Source: SHLQ01 sp047638715 (lineage in GTDB: Bacteria > Actinomycetota > Acidimicrobiia > Acidimicrobiales > SHLQ01). From it: a stretch of DNA of 18,589 nt. Position 1 is the stretch's first letter; the number at the start of each line of letters is the position of its first letter. Below the pieces are notes generated by a model. It was not told the DNA's origin, made no database searches, and saw nothing but the letters and a program-made list of their open reading frames with translations. The translations under genes were made by a program, and so were the position numbers. The DNA lies in the NCBI GenBank assembly GCA_047638715.1, contig JBLIMK010000084.1:1-18589 (forward strand), read 5' to 3'. Shown here piece by piece: positions 1 to 7,065 of this stretch.

Positions 1-249
1 GCAGTTGGACTACTCGTCCGACGCAATCCCCTCATCATGTTCATGTGTGTCGAGCTCATGTTGAATGCTGTCAACCTCACCTTTGTTGGGTTGGCCTGGG
101 GCCTCAACGACATCGGCGGCCAGGTCGCGGTGTTCTTTGTGATGGTGGTGGCCGCGGCCGAGGTCGTGGTCGGACTCGCCATCGTCGTTGCCATCATGCG
201 ACGACGCGAGCACGCCACAGCCGATGATCTCTCGGTTTTGAGGGGCTAA
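1..249 (+). CDS. nuoK: NADH-quinone oxidoreductase subunit K, 5'-truncated (first cluster)
   Basis: This is the C-terminal 82 residues of NuoK, a small three-helix proton-channel subunit in the membrane arm of complex I. The frame is open from base 1 (Ala-Val-Gly-Leu-Leu-Val-Arg-Arg-Asn), so about 15-18 N-terminal residues lie outside the window. Both signature membrane glutamates are present: one in MCVELMLNAVNL (second helix) and one in VVAAAEVVVGLA (third helix). The end, DDLSVLRG, resembles the usual short polar tail of NuoK. It is followed 4 bases after its stop by nuoL, which places it in a K-L-M-N run. It differs clearly from the second nuoK at 11757, so the two are paralogs and not a recent duplication. 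Identification is secure; only the start is missing. Confidence 0.96.
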   Translation, partial: AVGLLVRRNPLIMFMCVELMLNAVNLTFVGLAWGLNDIGGQVAVFFVMVVAAAEVVVGLAIVVAIMRRREHATADDLSVLRG

Positions 250-253
250 CAAG

Positions 254-2578
254 ATGGTCAACTTCGTCTACCTCGTTCCGCTCCTTCCCCTGCTCGGGTT
301 TGTGACGCTCATGATCGTGGGCCGCCGACTCGGCGAGCCGGCCGCCGGATACCTGGCCACTGCCGCCGTCGGTGGCTCATTCGCTGCCTCGATCCTGACC
401 TTTATTGGTTTGGCCCGCCTCGATGGCGAAGAGCGTCAGGTCATCAAGACCGTCTTCGAGTGGGTGCCCGTTGGCGACTTCTCTGTCGACATTGGCTTCC
501 TGGTCGATCCGCTCTCCGTCGTGATGATCCTCTTCGTCACCGGAATCGGCACACTGATCCACCTCTATTCGATCGCCTACATGCACGGAGATGCGAACTA
601 CTCAAAGTTCTTCCTCTACCTGAACATGTTCGTCTTCGCCATGCTCATGTTGGTCCTCGGCGACAACCTGCTCCTCACCTTCCTCGGTTGGGAAGGGGTC
701 GGTGCGTGCTCGTACTTCCTCATCAGCTTCTGGTACTCCGAAGAAGCCAACGCAACAGCGGGCAAGAAAGCCTTTGTCACGAACCGCGTGGGCGACTGGG
801 GTTTCATGGTCGCGATGTTCCTGGCCTTCGCCACGGTCGGGTCGATCGATTATCTGACGCTCAACGAGACGGCCTCGCAGATGAGTACGGCCGTCGTCAC
901 CGGAATTGCATTGCTTCTTTTTGTTGGCGCGATGGGCAAGTCGGCTCAGTTCCCGCTCTATCTCTGGCTCCCCGACGCAATGGCCGGACCAACCCCGGTC
1001 TCGGCGTTGATCCACGCGGCCACGATGGTCACCTCGGGCGTTTACCTTCTCACCCGCGTCAATGGCATTTTGTTCGAGGTTTCCGAGCGCGCTGGCTGGG
1101 CAACAAATCTCATTGCCTGGGTCGGCGTTGGTACCGCACTGTTCGCCGCGACGATCGCGGTTGCGCAGAACGACATCAAGAAGGTTCTCGCGTATTCGAC
1201 GGTCTCTCAACTCGGCTATATGGTGCTCGCTGTCGGCACCGGTGCATACGTCGCCGCCGTCTTCCACATGATCACCCACGCCTTCTTCAAGGCATTGTTG
1301 TTCCTCGGGTCGGGCTCGGTCATCCATGGCATGGACGACGATCAAGACATGCGTCGGTACGGTGGCCTACGCGCCCTGATGCCGATCACTGCGGGCACGT
1401 TCATCATTGGTTGGCTCGCGATCGCTGGCGTTCCTCCGTTCGCCGGCTTCTGGTCGAAAGATGAGATCTTGTTGAGCGCCTGGGATCTCGGCGGCTGGAA
1501 CGGCAAGCTGCTCTGGTTCGTTGGGCTCGTGACGGCACTGCTCACGGCTTTTTATATGAGCCGTCAGGTGTTCATGACCTTCTTCGGTCGATACCGGTTC
1601 GCCGAACCAGACCCGACCGAGGCCGACGATGCGTGGGCAAGCTTCATCTCGACCGCCGAGGAAACCTCTGGTGCAGCGAGCACCGAGCTCGCAGAATCAA
1701 CAGAAGCTCACGTCGCTGCCGTCGTTGCACTCGAGACCGCCCGCCACGCGTACTCGACCGCGAAGATCGATGCGGCCAAGGCATCGGGCGATGACGGCGA
1801 AGAGGCCGCAAAGAAAGCTGTCGACGCGGCAGATGCTGCAATCACCAAAGCACAGGCCGACGAAGAAGCGGCGAAAGTCGCAATGGCCGAAGCCGACGAC
1901 GCTGCATCAGCTGCCTCCTCCGCTCTCGGTCATGCGAGTGCGGACAATGAGACTCGGCCGACCTCGACGGCCGGTGAGCCGGGCGACGTCGGTGCCGCGA
2001 GCGATCACCTCTCGACCGCCGTTGCTGCCCGCGCAGATCATCACCCGCACGAGTCGCCGTGGCAGATGACCACACCGCTTATCGTTCTCGCTGGCCTCAG
2101 CATCGTCGGCGGCTTACTCAACCTGCCGTTCACCAAGGGTCTGCACTTCTTAGAGAACTGGCTCGAACCGTCGCTCGTACACGAACACGTTGTGCATGCC
2201 GGCACTGCGACCAAGTGGATCCTCGCCTTCCTAGCCATCGGCGCCGGTGCGATCGGTATCTACGCCGCGGCGCAGGTCTACCTGAATCACAAAGCAGACC
2301 CGGCCGCCATCGAGAAGCCCATTCTTGTGGACGCCTGGCGATACGACCGAGCGGTCAGCGCCTTCATGGGCGGTCCTGGTGTCAAGCTCTTCGATGCGGT
2401 TGCCTGGTTCGACGCCACGATCATTGACGGCATCGTCAACGGCGTAGGACGTCTCGCTCGTGAAAGCGGCGGCGCGGTACGCAAGATTCAGACCGGCTTT
2501 GTGCGTACCTATGCACTAGGTATCTCCTTGGGCTCGGTCGCCCTTCTCGTTTGGTTCCTCGTCAGGACGGCAGCATGA
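254..2578 (+). CDS. nuoL: NADH-quinone oxidoreductase subunit L with an alanine-rich insert (first cluster)
   Basis: NuoL is the distal antiporter-like proton-pumping subunit of complex I; this copy has 774 residues against about 613 in E. coli. A GAGGGG site at 240-245 supports the ATG at 254. Key residues are in place: Glu147 in GWEGVG, Asp181 in NRVGD, Lys229 in GKSAQ, His254 in ALIHAATMV, His342 and Lys346 in THAFFKALLF, and Lys402-Asp403 in FWSKDE. The C-terminal lateral-helix region and last membrane helix (about 690-774) are complete. Residues about 452-597 are an Ala/Asp/Glu-rich, non-membrane insert between the RQVFMTFFGRYRF segment and the PHESPWQMTTPL segment, which accounts for the extra length. 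By analogy with E. coli topology this loop faces the cytoplasm. The gene overlaps nuoM by 4 bases. Confidence 0.97.
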   Translation: MVNFVYLVPLLPLLGFVTLMIVGRRLGEPAAGYLATAAVGGSFAASILTFIGLARLDGEERQVIKTVFEWVPVGDFSVDIGFLVDPLSVVMILFVTGIGTLIHLYSIAYMHGDANYSKFFLYLNMFVFAMLMLVLGDNLLLTFLGWEGVGACSYFLISFWYSEEANATAGKKAFVTNRVGDWGFMVAMFLAFATVGSIDYLTLNETASQMSTAVVTGIALLLFVGAMGKSAQFPLYLWLPDAMAGPTPVSALIHAATMVTSGVYLLTRVNGILFEVSERAGWATNLIAWVGVGTALFAATIAVAQNDIKKVLAYSTVSQLGYMVLAVGTGAYVAAVFHMITHAFFKALLFLGSGSVIHGMDDDQDMRRYGGLRALMPITAGTFIIGWLAIAGVPPFAGFWSKDEILLSAWDLGGWNGKLLWFVGLVTALLTAFYMSRQVFMTFFGRYRFAEPDPTEADDAWASFISTAEETSGAASTELAESTEAHVAAVVALETARHAYSTAKIDAAKASGDDGEEAAKKAVDAADAAITKAQADEEAAKVAMAEADDAASAASSALGHASADNETRPTSTAGEPGDVGAASDHLSTAVAARADHHPHESPWQMTTPLIVLAGLSIVGGLLNLPFTKGLHFLENWLEPSLVHEHVVHAGTATKWILAFLAIGAGAIGIYAAAQVYLNHKADPAAIEKPILVDAWRYDRAVSAFMGGPGVKLFDAVAWFDATIIDGIVNGVGRLARESGGAVRKIQTGFVRTYALGISLGSVALLVWFLVRTAA

Positions 2579-4194
2579 TCGACTTGCTTCTCGCAACAGA
2601 GAGCGCAGCCTCCACGAGCTTCCCGGTCCTTACCGCGCTGGTCGTCGCTCCGGCTCTCGGCGCTCTCGCCGTTGCATTGGTACCGGCAGCCCGCATTGAA
2701 GCACACCGGCTGCTCGCACTCATCGCCACGGTCATTACCGGCGCGATGAGCGTGTGGGTCCTGCTGGCGTTCGAAAAGAGCGATAGCGGCTTCCAGTTCG
2801 GTAACGACGATCCAACGGTGTGGATAGAAAGCCTCGGGATTCGGTGGGACCTCGCGGTCGATGGAATCAGCCTGTTTCTCGTGGTGCTGACCGGCATCTT
2901 GTTCCCGCTCGCCATCTTGGGCGTGATGCCCGAACACAGCCCGAAGAACTACTACGCCTGGATCGTGGCCCTCGAGGCGGGCATCATGGGCGTGTTCCTC
3001 ACGCGCGACCTCTTCTTCTTCTTCGTGTTCTTCGAAGTTGTGCTGGTCCCGATGTACTTCCTCATCGGCGGTTGGGGTCATGGCAATCGGGTCTACGCAG
3101 CAACGAAGTTCTTCTTGTACACGATGTTCGGTTCGGCGTTGATGCTCGTCGGCATCCTGTCGATCGTGTTCATCAGCGAGAACGCAACCGGGGTTGTTAC
3201 GTTCGACATCGTCGCCTTGGCCGAAGGCCAACATTGGGGACAGACCGCTGGGCGATGGATATTCCTGTCGTTCGTATTGGCTTTCGCCGTCAAGGTTCCC
3301 GTCTTCCCCTTCCACACCTGGCTACCCGACGCCCATACCGAGGCTCCAACAGCTGGTTCGGTAATTCTCGCTGGCGTAATGCTCAAGCTCGGAACCTACG
3401 GTTTCTTGCGATTCGGCCTGTACCTGTTCCCCGAAGCCGCAACCTGGTTTGCTCCGGTCATGATGATTCTCGGCACGGTCGGCATCATCTATGGCGCCAT
3501 CGCGGCCACGATGCAAAAAGATCTGAAGCGACTGGTCGCGTACTCATCTGTTGCTCACCTGGGTTTCATCGTGTTGGGAACCTTCGCTCTCACCACTGAA
3601 TCCCTCACGGGCTCGGTGATGCAGATGGTAAACCACGGCTTGTCGACCGGTGCGCTGTTCTTCCTGGTCGGCTGGATGTACGACCGCCTCCATACGCGCG
3701 AGATTGCAGCCCTCGGGGGGCTTCAAAAATCTGCTCCGATATTCGCCGCCGCCTTCACCTTGGTCATGTTGTCCTCCATTGGCCTTCCAGGGCTCAACGG
3801 GTTCGTTGGCGAATTTTTGATCCTGTTGGGTGCGTTCGTAGCAAGTCCATGGATCGCCGCCGTCGCCGCATCGGGCGTCATCCTCGCCGCGCTCTACATG
3901 TTGTGGGCCTATCAGCGGGTCTTCCACGGACCTGTCAGCGAGGCGCATCCCGAGATGGAAGAGCTGAAGGTCTCAGAGGGGCTGGTGCTCCTTCCAATGC
4001 TCGCCCTGATCGTCTTCCTCGGTGTGTATCCCAAGCCGATGCTCGAGCGGATCGAGCCCTCGATCGACGCACTTATCGCCCACGTGGATCGCAATGTGGA
4101 CGATTGGTCCGAACCAACCGCCGATTTCCTTGTGCCAAGCGCGGACACGCACGACGAAGATACGAGCGATGAAGAACATGAGGAGAGCGAATAA
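2575..4194 (+). CDS. nuoM: NADH-quinone oxidoreductase subunit M (first cluster)
   Basis: NuoM is the middle antiporter-like proton-pumping subunit; this copy has 539 residues, near the usual 500-530. The ATG at 2575 overlaps the nuoL stop (ATGA) and has AGGA at 2564-2567. An in-frame TTG at 2551 lies inside nuoL and is less likely. Proton-channel residues are visible: Glu154 in VFFEVVLVPM, Lys240 in KVPVFPFHTWLPDAHT, Lys271 in MLKLGTYGF, His328 in YSSVAHLGF, His354 in NHGLSTGA and Glu413 in FVGEFLILLG. The last 30 or so residues form a strongly acidic tail with several His (for example HDEDTSDEEHEESE), predicted periplasmic because the usual 14-helix core ends on that side. It overlaps nuoN by one base. 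Confidence 0.97.
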   Translation: MIDLLLATESAASTSFPVLTALVVAPALGALAVALVPAARIEAHRLLALIATVITGAMSVWVLLAFEKSDSGFQFGNDDPTVWIESLGIRWDLAVDGISLFLVVLTGILFPLAILGVMPEHSPKNYYAWIVALEAGIMGVFLTRDLFFFFVFFEVVLVPMYFLIGGWGHGNRVYAATKFFLYTMFGSALMLVGILSIVFISENATGVVTFDIVALAEGQHWGQTAGRWIFLSFVLAFAVKVPVFPFHTWLPDAHTEAPTAGSVILAGVMLKLGTYGFLRFGLYLFPEAATWFAPVMMILGTVGIIYGAIAATMQKDLKRLVAYSSVAHLGFIVLGTFALTTESLTGSVMQMVNHGLSTGALFFLVGWMYDRLHTREIAALGGLQKSAPIFAAAFTLVMLSSIGLPGLNGFVGEFLILLGAFVASPWIAAVAASGVILAALYMLWAYQRVFHGPVSEAHPEMEELKVSEGLVLLPMLALIVFLGVYPKPMLERIEPSIDALIAHVDRNVDDWSEPTADFLVPSADTHDEDTSDEEHEESE

Positions 4195-5690
4195 TGCTTC
4201 TCGCACAGATTGATACGCCGAGCGTCGATTTCGGTGTCCTGCTTCCCATGCTGTTCATGGCGGTGGGAGGGCTCCTTATCCTCACGATGAGCTCGGTGAA
4301 GAAGAACATTCCCGCCTGGTTCATAACCGGCTGGACCGTCGCAGCATCGCTCGGTGCCATCATCTCCGCCGTCGTGTTGTGGAACCGCTATCTCGACGAT
4401 GGACCATCATCGACGATCGCCGGGTCGGTCGGCTTCGATGGTTTCTCTCTGTTTCTCACCGTCGTCATCGCCTCAGCGGTTGCGATGTCCTCACTCCTCG
4501 CACACACCTATCTGGTGCGCGAACACCTCGAGGGTGTCGAACTCCATGTCCTCTTGCTGTTGTCGGGCACCGGCGGCGTAATCATGGCGTTCTCCAACGA
4601 CCTGATCGTCTTCTTTCTCGGTCTCGAAACATTGTCGATGGCCGTGTACGTCTTGGCAGCAATGCATCGCCGGCGCTTCCAGTCCCAAGAGGCTGGCATG
4701 AAATATTTTGTGCTCGGCGCGTTCTCCTCGACCTTCCTGCTCTACGGGATTGCCCTGGTCTACGGAGCCACCGGCTCGACCAACCTCACCGAGATTCAGG
4801 AGTTCCTCACGACGAACATCGTCTTGCAGGACGGATTGCTCCTCGGTGGTGTGGCCTTGATGATCGTCGGCCTCGCGTTCAAGGTTGGAGCGGCACCATT
4901 CCACTCATGGACACCCGATGTTTATGAGGGCGCTCCAACACCTGTTGTTGCCTACATGGCCTCGGGCGTAAAGGCAGCAGGGTTTGCCGGACTGCTCCGA
5001 ATCTTGTCGGTCGCCTTTCAACCCCTCGTCGATGACTGGGGACCTGCCCTCGAAGTCATCGCCGCCTTGACGCTTTTGATCGGCTCACTGAGCGCCATCG
5101 TGCAGACCGACGTCAAACGTATGCTCGCCTATTCCTCGATCAGCCACGCCGGTTTCATTCTGCTCGGGGTCATCGCTGCATCCGAACGTGGCACCGCCGC
5201 TGCATTGTTCTATCTCGCGACGTACACATTCCTGGTCGCTGGCACCTTCGCGGTGCTAACGGTGCTCGGTGGAGAGGGCGATAACAACTTCTCCTTCGAG
5301 GCGTTCCGAGGCCTCGGCAAACGTAAGCCGATGCTGTCGTTTGCGCTCATGATTTTCCTGCTCGCGCAAGCCGGTGTGCCTCTGACGAGTGGCTTCGTCG
5401 CGAAGTTCGAGGTCATTGCCGCCGCTGTCGATTCCGAGAGATATTGGATCGCGATCGTCGCGATGATCGCCGCCGTGATCGGGGCGTACCTCTACATCAA
5501 GATCTTGATCTCGATGTTCCTGGAGGACCCCGAGGACGATGCAGCCCCGGTCGCTATTCCCCGTACGGTGGGCGTCGTCCTCATCGCTGCTGTGGCGGTT
5601 ACGGTCATGATCGGTATCTTCCCCGGGCTGCTCGATGGCTTGGCTCAGGACGCTCTAGCCCAGCTGATCCCCGTCACCACTGCTGGCTGA
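4194..5690 (+). CDS. nuoN: NADH-quinone oxidoreductase subunit N (first cluster)
   Basis: NuoN is the antiporter-like proton-pumping subunit nearest the quinone arm; this copy has 498 residues, a normal length. The start overlaps the nuoM stop by one base (TAATG), with AGGAGA at 4181-4186 giving a 7-base spacer. Conserved residues include Glu145 in GLETLSMAVYVL, Lys230 in GLAFKVGAAPFHSWTPDVYE, Lys260 in SGVKAAGF, His318 in LAYSSISHAGF and Lys404 in GFVAKFEV. These match the usual glutamate, lysine and histidine of the proton path. It closes the canonical K-L-M-N end of a complex I operon. A small membrane protein follows 4 bases later and is probably co-transcribed. Confidence 0.97.
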   Translation: MLLAQIDTPSVDFGVLLPMLFMAVGGLLILTMSSVKKNIPAWFITGWTVAASLGAIISAVVLWNRYLDDGPSSTIAGSVGFDGFSLFLTVVIASAVAMSSLLAHTYLVREHLEGVELHVLLLLSGTGGVIMAFSNDLIVFFLGLETLSMAVYVLAAMHRRRFQSQEAGMKYFVLGAFSSTFLLYGIALVYGATGSTNLTEIQEFLTTNIVLQDGLLLGGVALMIVGLAFKVGAAPFHSWTPDVYEGAPTPVVAYMASGVKAAGFAGLLRILSVAFQPLVDDWGPALEVIAALTLLIGSLSAIVQTDVKRMLAYSSISHAGFILLGVIAASERGTAAALFYLATYTFLVAGTFAVLTVLGGEGDNNFSFEAFRGLGKRKPMLSFALMIFLLAQAGVPLTSGFVAKFEVIAAAVDSERYWIAIVAMIAAVIGAYLYIKILISMFLEDPEDDAAPVAIPRTVGVVLIAAVAVTVMIGIFPGLLDGLAQDALAQLIPVTTAG

Positions 5691-5694
5691 CACG

Positions 5695-6120
5695 ATGCGC
5701 CTCTCGCGAGATGAGGCCAGAGAAGTAGCTGTCACGGCGCTCATGTTGGTTATTGGGCTTCGGCTCTTGGCCGGTGTCTTCCAGGTTGTCGATGAGCTCT
5801 CGCGGAGCTGGACCTGGACGTCGTTGCTGGGGCGATTGTTGGCTCCGGTGGGATCGACTATTGGGATGTTCGCCCTTGGGCTCACTCTGGTTCTCGTGCT
5901 GTCGCCCTCGGGCTCGATCTCGATGGGCGCGAACCGCATTGCGACAGTGCTCGTCGGCCTCGTTGCTGGCCTTGGCGCACTGTCGGTCGTAAACGGGTTG
6001 GTGCAGGGCGGCGGGGGGATCGGTGGCCGGCTGTCGTTCGTCTTGCTCAACGGGTCGGCCGCTGCTGTCCTGGGTGGCGCAGCATGGTGGATCTTAAAAA
6101 ACTTTGAGCCGGAGCGCTAA
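5695..6120 (+). CDS. Hypothetical four-helix membrane protein, last gene of first nuo cluster
   Basis: I do not recognise this 141-residue protein. It begins 4 bases after the nuoN stop and ends just before a strong hairpin, so it is very likely the last gene of the first nuo operon. Hydrophobic stretches at about 10-32, 46-70, 81-103 and 112-134 predict four membrane helices. The N-terminus is charged (MRLSRDEARE), a Gly-rich loop (GGGGIGG) precedes the last helix, and it ends in charged residues (NFEPER). There is no Cys and no acidic or basic residue buried in a helix apart from Arg at helix edges, so nothing suggests redox cofactors or proton transfer. No strong ribosome binding site is visible; translation may be coupled to nuoN. 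A role as accessory or assembly factor of complex I is only inferred from position. Confidence 0.8.
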   Translation: MRLSRDEAREVAVTALMLVIGLRLLAGVFQVVDELSRSWTWTSLLGRLLAPVGSTIGMFALGLTLVLVLSPSGSISMGANRIATVLVGLVAGLGALSVVNGLVQGGGGIGGRLSFVLLNGSAAAVLGGAAWWILKNFEPER

Positions 6121-6140
6121 AAACGACACCTGAAAACGAG

Positions 6141-6170
6141 AAGAGCCCTCGGCGAAGGCCGAGGGCTCTT
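6141..6170. terminator. Perfect 13-bp hairpin between convergent transcripts, probable bidirectional terminator
   Basis: The left arm at 6141-6153 (AAGAGCCCTCGGC) pairs perfectly with the right arm at 6158-6170 (GCCGAGGGCTCTT) around a GAAG loop. It sits between the end of the first nuo operon (6120) and the end of the ferredoxin gene on the other strand (6190), exactly where a shared terminator is expected. Plus-strand transcripts have only a short TT after the stem; minus-strand transcripts run into a T-rich stretch (complement of GAAAACG and AAAAA), so termination may be better in that direction. Confidence 0.85.
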
Positions 6171-6189
6171 GCTCAGATCTTGATGTCGA

Positions 6190-6450
6190 TCACGCTTCGA
6201 GGAAAATGCACTCTCCAGGGCATTCCTCGGCAGCTTCGATCACGCTCTCGATGAGCTTGTCCGGAACCCGGGCAATGCCCTCTGCGCCAGCCGAATTGTT
6301 CGCGCCGTCAAACAGCTTTTCTTCGCCGTAATTGTCCGCGGTTTCCTTCACGTAGAACAGGCCGTCGTCCTGTCCGAAAAATACCGCCGGTGCGATCTCT
6401 TCACAGAGGCCGTCTCCAGTGCACAAGTCTTGATCGATCCAAACCTTCAT
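6190..6450 (-). CDS. Small single-cluster ferredoxin with CxxDxxC motif
   Basis: This 86-residue protein is a one-cluster bacterial ferredoxin, a soluble electron carrier. It starts MKVWIDQDLC. The cluster motif is Cys10-Thr-Gly-Asp13-Gly-Leu-Cys16, with the last ligand Cys77 in EECPGEC. Asp replaces the usual second Cys, as in Pyrococcus furiosus ferredoxin, where a [4Fe-4S] cluster with an Asp ligand interconverts with [3Fe-4S]; either form is possible here. A further Cys81 is unusual. Residues about 39-62 are longer than in minimal ferredoxins. The start at 6450 is chosen because conserved sequence begins there and GGAG lies about 10 bases upstream; the frame continues further upstream but is not ferredoxin-like. 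It is divergent from, and adjacent to, a nuo operon lacking the NADH module, so it is a candidate electron donor to that complex (inference). Confidence 0.93.
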   Translation of the reverse strand: MKVWIDQDLCTGDGLCEEIAPAVFFGQDDGLFYVKETADNYGEEKLFDGANNSAGAEGIARVPDKLIESVIEAAEECPGECIFLEA

Positions 6451-6574
6451 AGCGATCTTTCTCCCATAAGTGCGGCGTCGCGTTGTACTCATCATAGTGC
6501 TCGGGCACCACAATCCGTGGTTTGAGTGCCGTCCGTCGTCGACATTTGAGATTCTGCACGATGTGCTGAAACAT
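6401..6574 (-). CDS. Possible 57-codon leader ORF upstream of and overlapping the ferredoxin start
   Basis: On the minus strand an ATG at 6574 is preceded by AGGAGAGG (6583-6590) with an 8-base spacer, among the best ribosome binding sites in the window. The frame runs 57 codons, begins MFQHIVQNLKCRRR, includes VVPEHYDEYNATPHLWEKD, and ends inside the ferredoxin gene in another frame (about 50 bases of overlap). Codon third positions are moderately G/C. It could be a real small protein, a leader peptide coupling translation to the ferredoxin, or chance. A candidate -10 box (6491-6496) lies inside it, so either that box or this ORF may be irrelevant. No function is recognised. Confidence 0.35.
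   Translation of the reverse strand: MFQHIVQNLKCRRRTALKPRIVVPEHYDEYNATPHLWEKDRYEGLDRSRLVHWRRPL
6491..6496 (-). promoter_or_regulatory. Candidate -10 box for the ferredoxin gene
   Basis: Read on the minus strand, 6491-6496 is TATGAT, a close match to TATAAT, 40 bases upstream of the ferredoxin ATG. No good TTGACA-like -35 box is seen at the normal spacing. An interrupted dyad (GGCA/TGCC enclosing CCAC/GTGG, plus-strand 6504-6530) lies at the -35 position instead, which could mark an activator-dependent promoter or an operator. Confidence 0.3.
6504..6530. promoter_or_regulatory. Interrupted inverted repeat upstream of the ferredoxin gene
   Basis: On the plus strand GGCA (6504-6507) and CCAC (6508-6511) pair with GTGG (6517-6520) and TGCC (6527-6530), with a 6-base bulge TTTGAG between the two right-hand arms. 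It sits just upstream of the candidate ferredoxin -10 box. It may be an operator or RNA structure, or chance; the arms are short. Confidence 0.2.
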
Positions 6575-6630
6575 GTGGCCGTCCTCTCCTTCTCATGATC
6601 AGCCAAAAGCTTCAATATTCCCGATACATT

Positions 6631-6646
6631 CGTGACGTCCGTAACG
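6631..6646. promoter_or_regulatory. CRP/FNR-like dyad upstream of nuoA
   Basis: The sequence CGTGA-N6-TAACG spans 6631-6646; the inner palindrome is GTnACGnnCGTnAC. It resembles the GTGA-N6-TCAC core bound by CRP/FNR-family regulators, with one mismatch. Its centre lies about 61 bases upstream of the predicted nuoA transcription start, a classical class I activator position. This is a pattern match only. Confidence 0.3.
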
Positions 6647-6661
6647 CCGCGCCACCCGACC

Positions 6662-6691
6662 TTGGCGGCCTCAAAAGTCGACAGTTAGCCT
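6662..6691 (+). promoter_or_regulatory. Candidate promoter giving a leaderless nuoA transcript
   Basis: TTGGCG at 6662-6667 and TAGCCT at 6686-6691 resemble -35 and -10 boxes (actinobacterial -10 form TANNNT) with an 18-base spacer. A start site 7-9 bases after the -10 box would fall at or next to the GTG of nuoA at 6700. No ribosome binding site is visible before that GTG. Together these fit leaderless translation, common in Actinobacteria. This would drive the whole nuoABCDHIJKLMN operon. Confidence 0.45.
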
Positions 6692-6699
6692 GAGCCTCC

Positions 6700-7065
6700 G
6701 TGTCCGATTTCCTTCGCAGTTATCTCGTCGTCGCCATCTTTGCCGGCCTCGGTGTTCTCCTCGTTGGAGCCTTCCTTGGTCTCGCCAGCATCTTCCGGCC
6801 GAACAAGCCGAACGAGCAGAAGCTCGAGAACTACGAATCAGGCGTCGAACCGACCGGTTCGATGTGGTCGCAAGCGAACATTCGCTACTATGTCTTCGCC
6901 CTCTTGTTCGTCCTCTTCGACGTGGAAGCGGTCTTCATCTTCCCGTGGGCGACTCGCCTCGAGGCCTATGGAGTCTTCGGTCTGATCGAGATGGCAATCT
7001 TCGTATTCATCCTGCTTCTCGGCCTGGTCTACGCCTGGCGGAAGGGAATGCTCAAATGGGTCTAG
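6700..7065 (+). CDS. nuoA: NADH-quinone oxidoreductase subunit A (second cluster)
   Basis: NuoA is a small membrane subunit at the junction of the quinone arm and membrane arm of complex I; this one has 121 residues, a normal length. Three membrane helices are predicted at about 8-31, 62-83 and 93-113. The long loop between helices 1 and 2, which lines the quinone cavity, carries the family motif NYESGVEPTG (Glu46), and helix 2 carries the conserved LFDVEAVF (Asp74, Glu76). The start is a GTG with no visible ribosome binding site; a promoter-like sequence just upstream suggests a leaderless message. It is the first gene of an 11-gene operon and overlaps nuoB by 10 bases. Confidence 0.97.
   Translation: MSDFLRSYLVVAIFAGLGVLLVGAFLGLASIFRPNKPNEQKLENYESGVEPTGSMWSQANIRYYVFALLFVLFDVEAVFIFPWATRLEAYGVFGLIEMAIFVFILLLGLVYAWRKGMLKWV

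Noticed and set aside
460..1464. Plus-strand open frame of 334 codons in another frame of nuoL
   Set aside because: It is extremely Arg- and His-rich with no domain, and fully inside nuoL.
1607..2044. NuoL insert as a frameshift or assembly error
   Set aside because: The reading frame continues cleanly into intact downstream NuoL sequence, and the composition is coherent and helix-like.
6451..6615. Longer N-terminus for the ferredoxin, in frame to an ATG at 6615
   Set aside because: The added residues are not ferredoxin-like, and a clean family start (MKVWIDQDLC) with a nearby GGAG is present at 6450.
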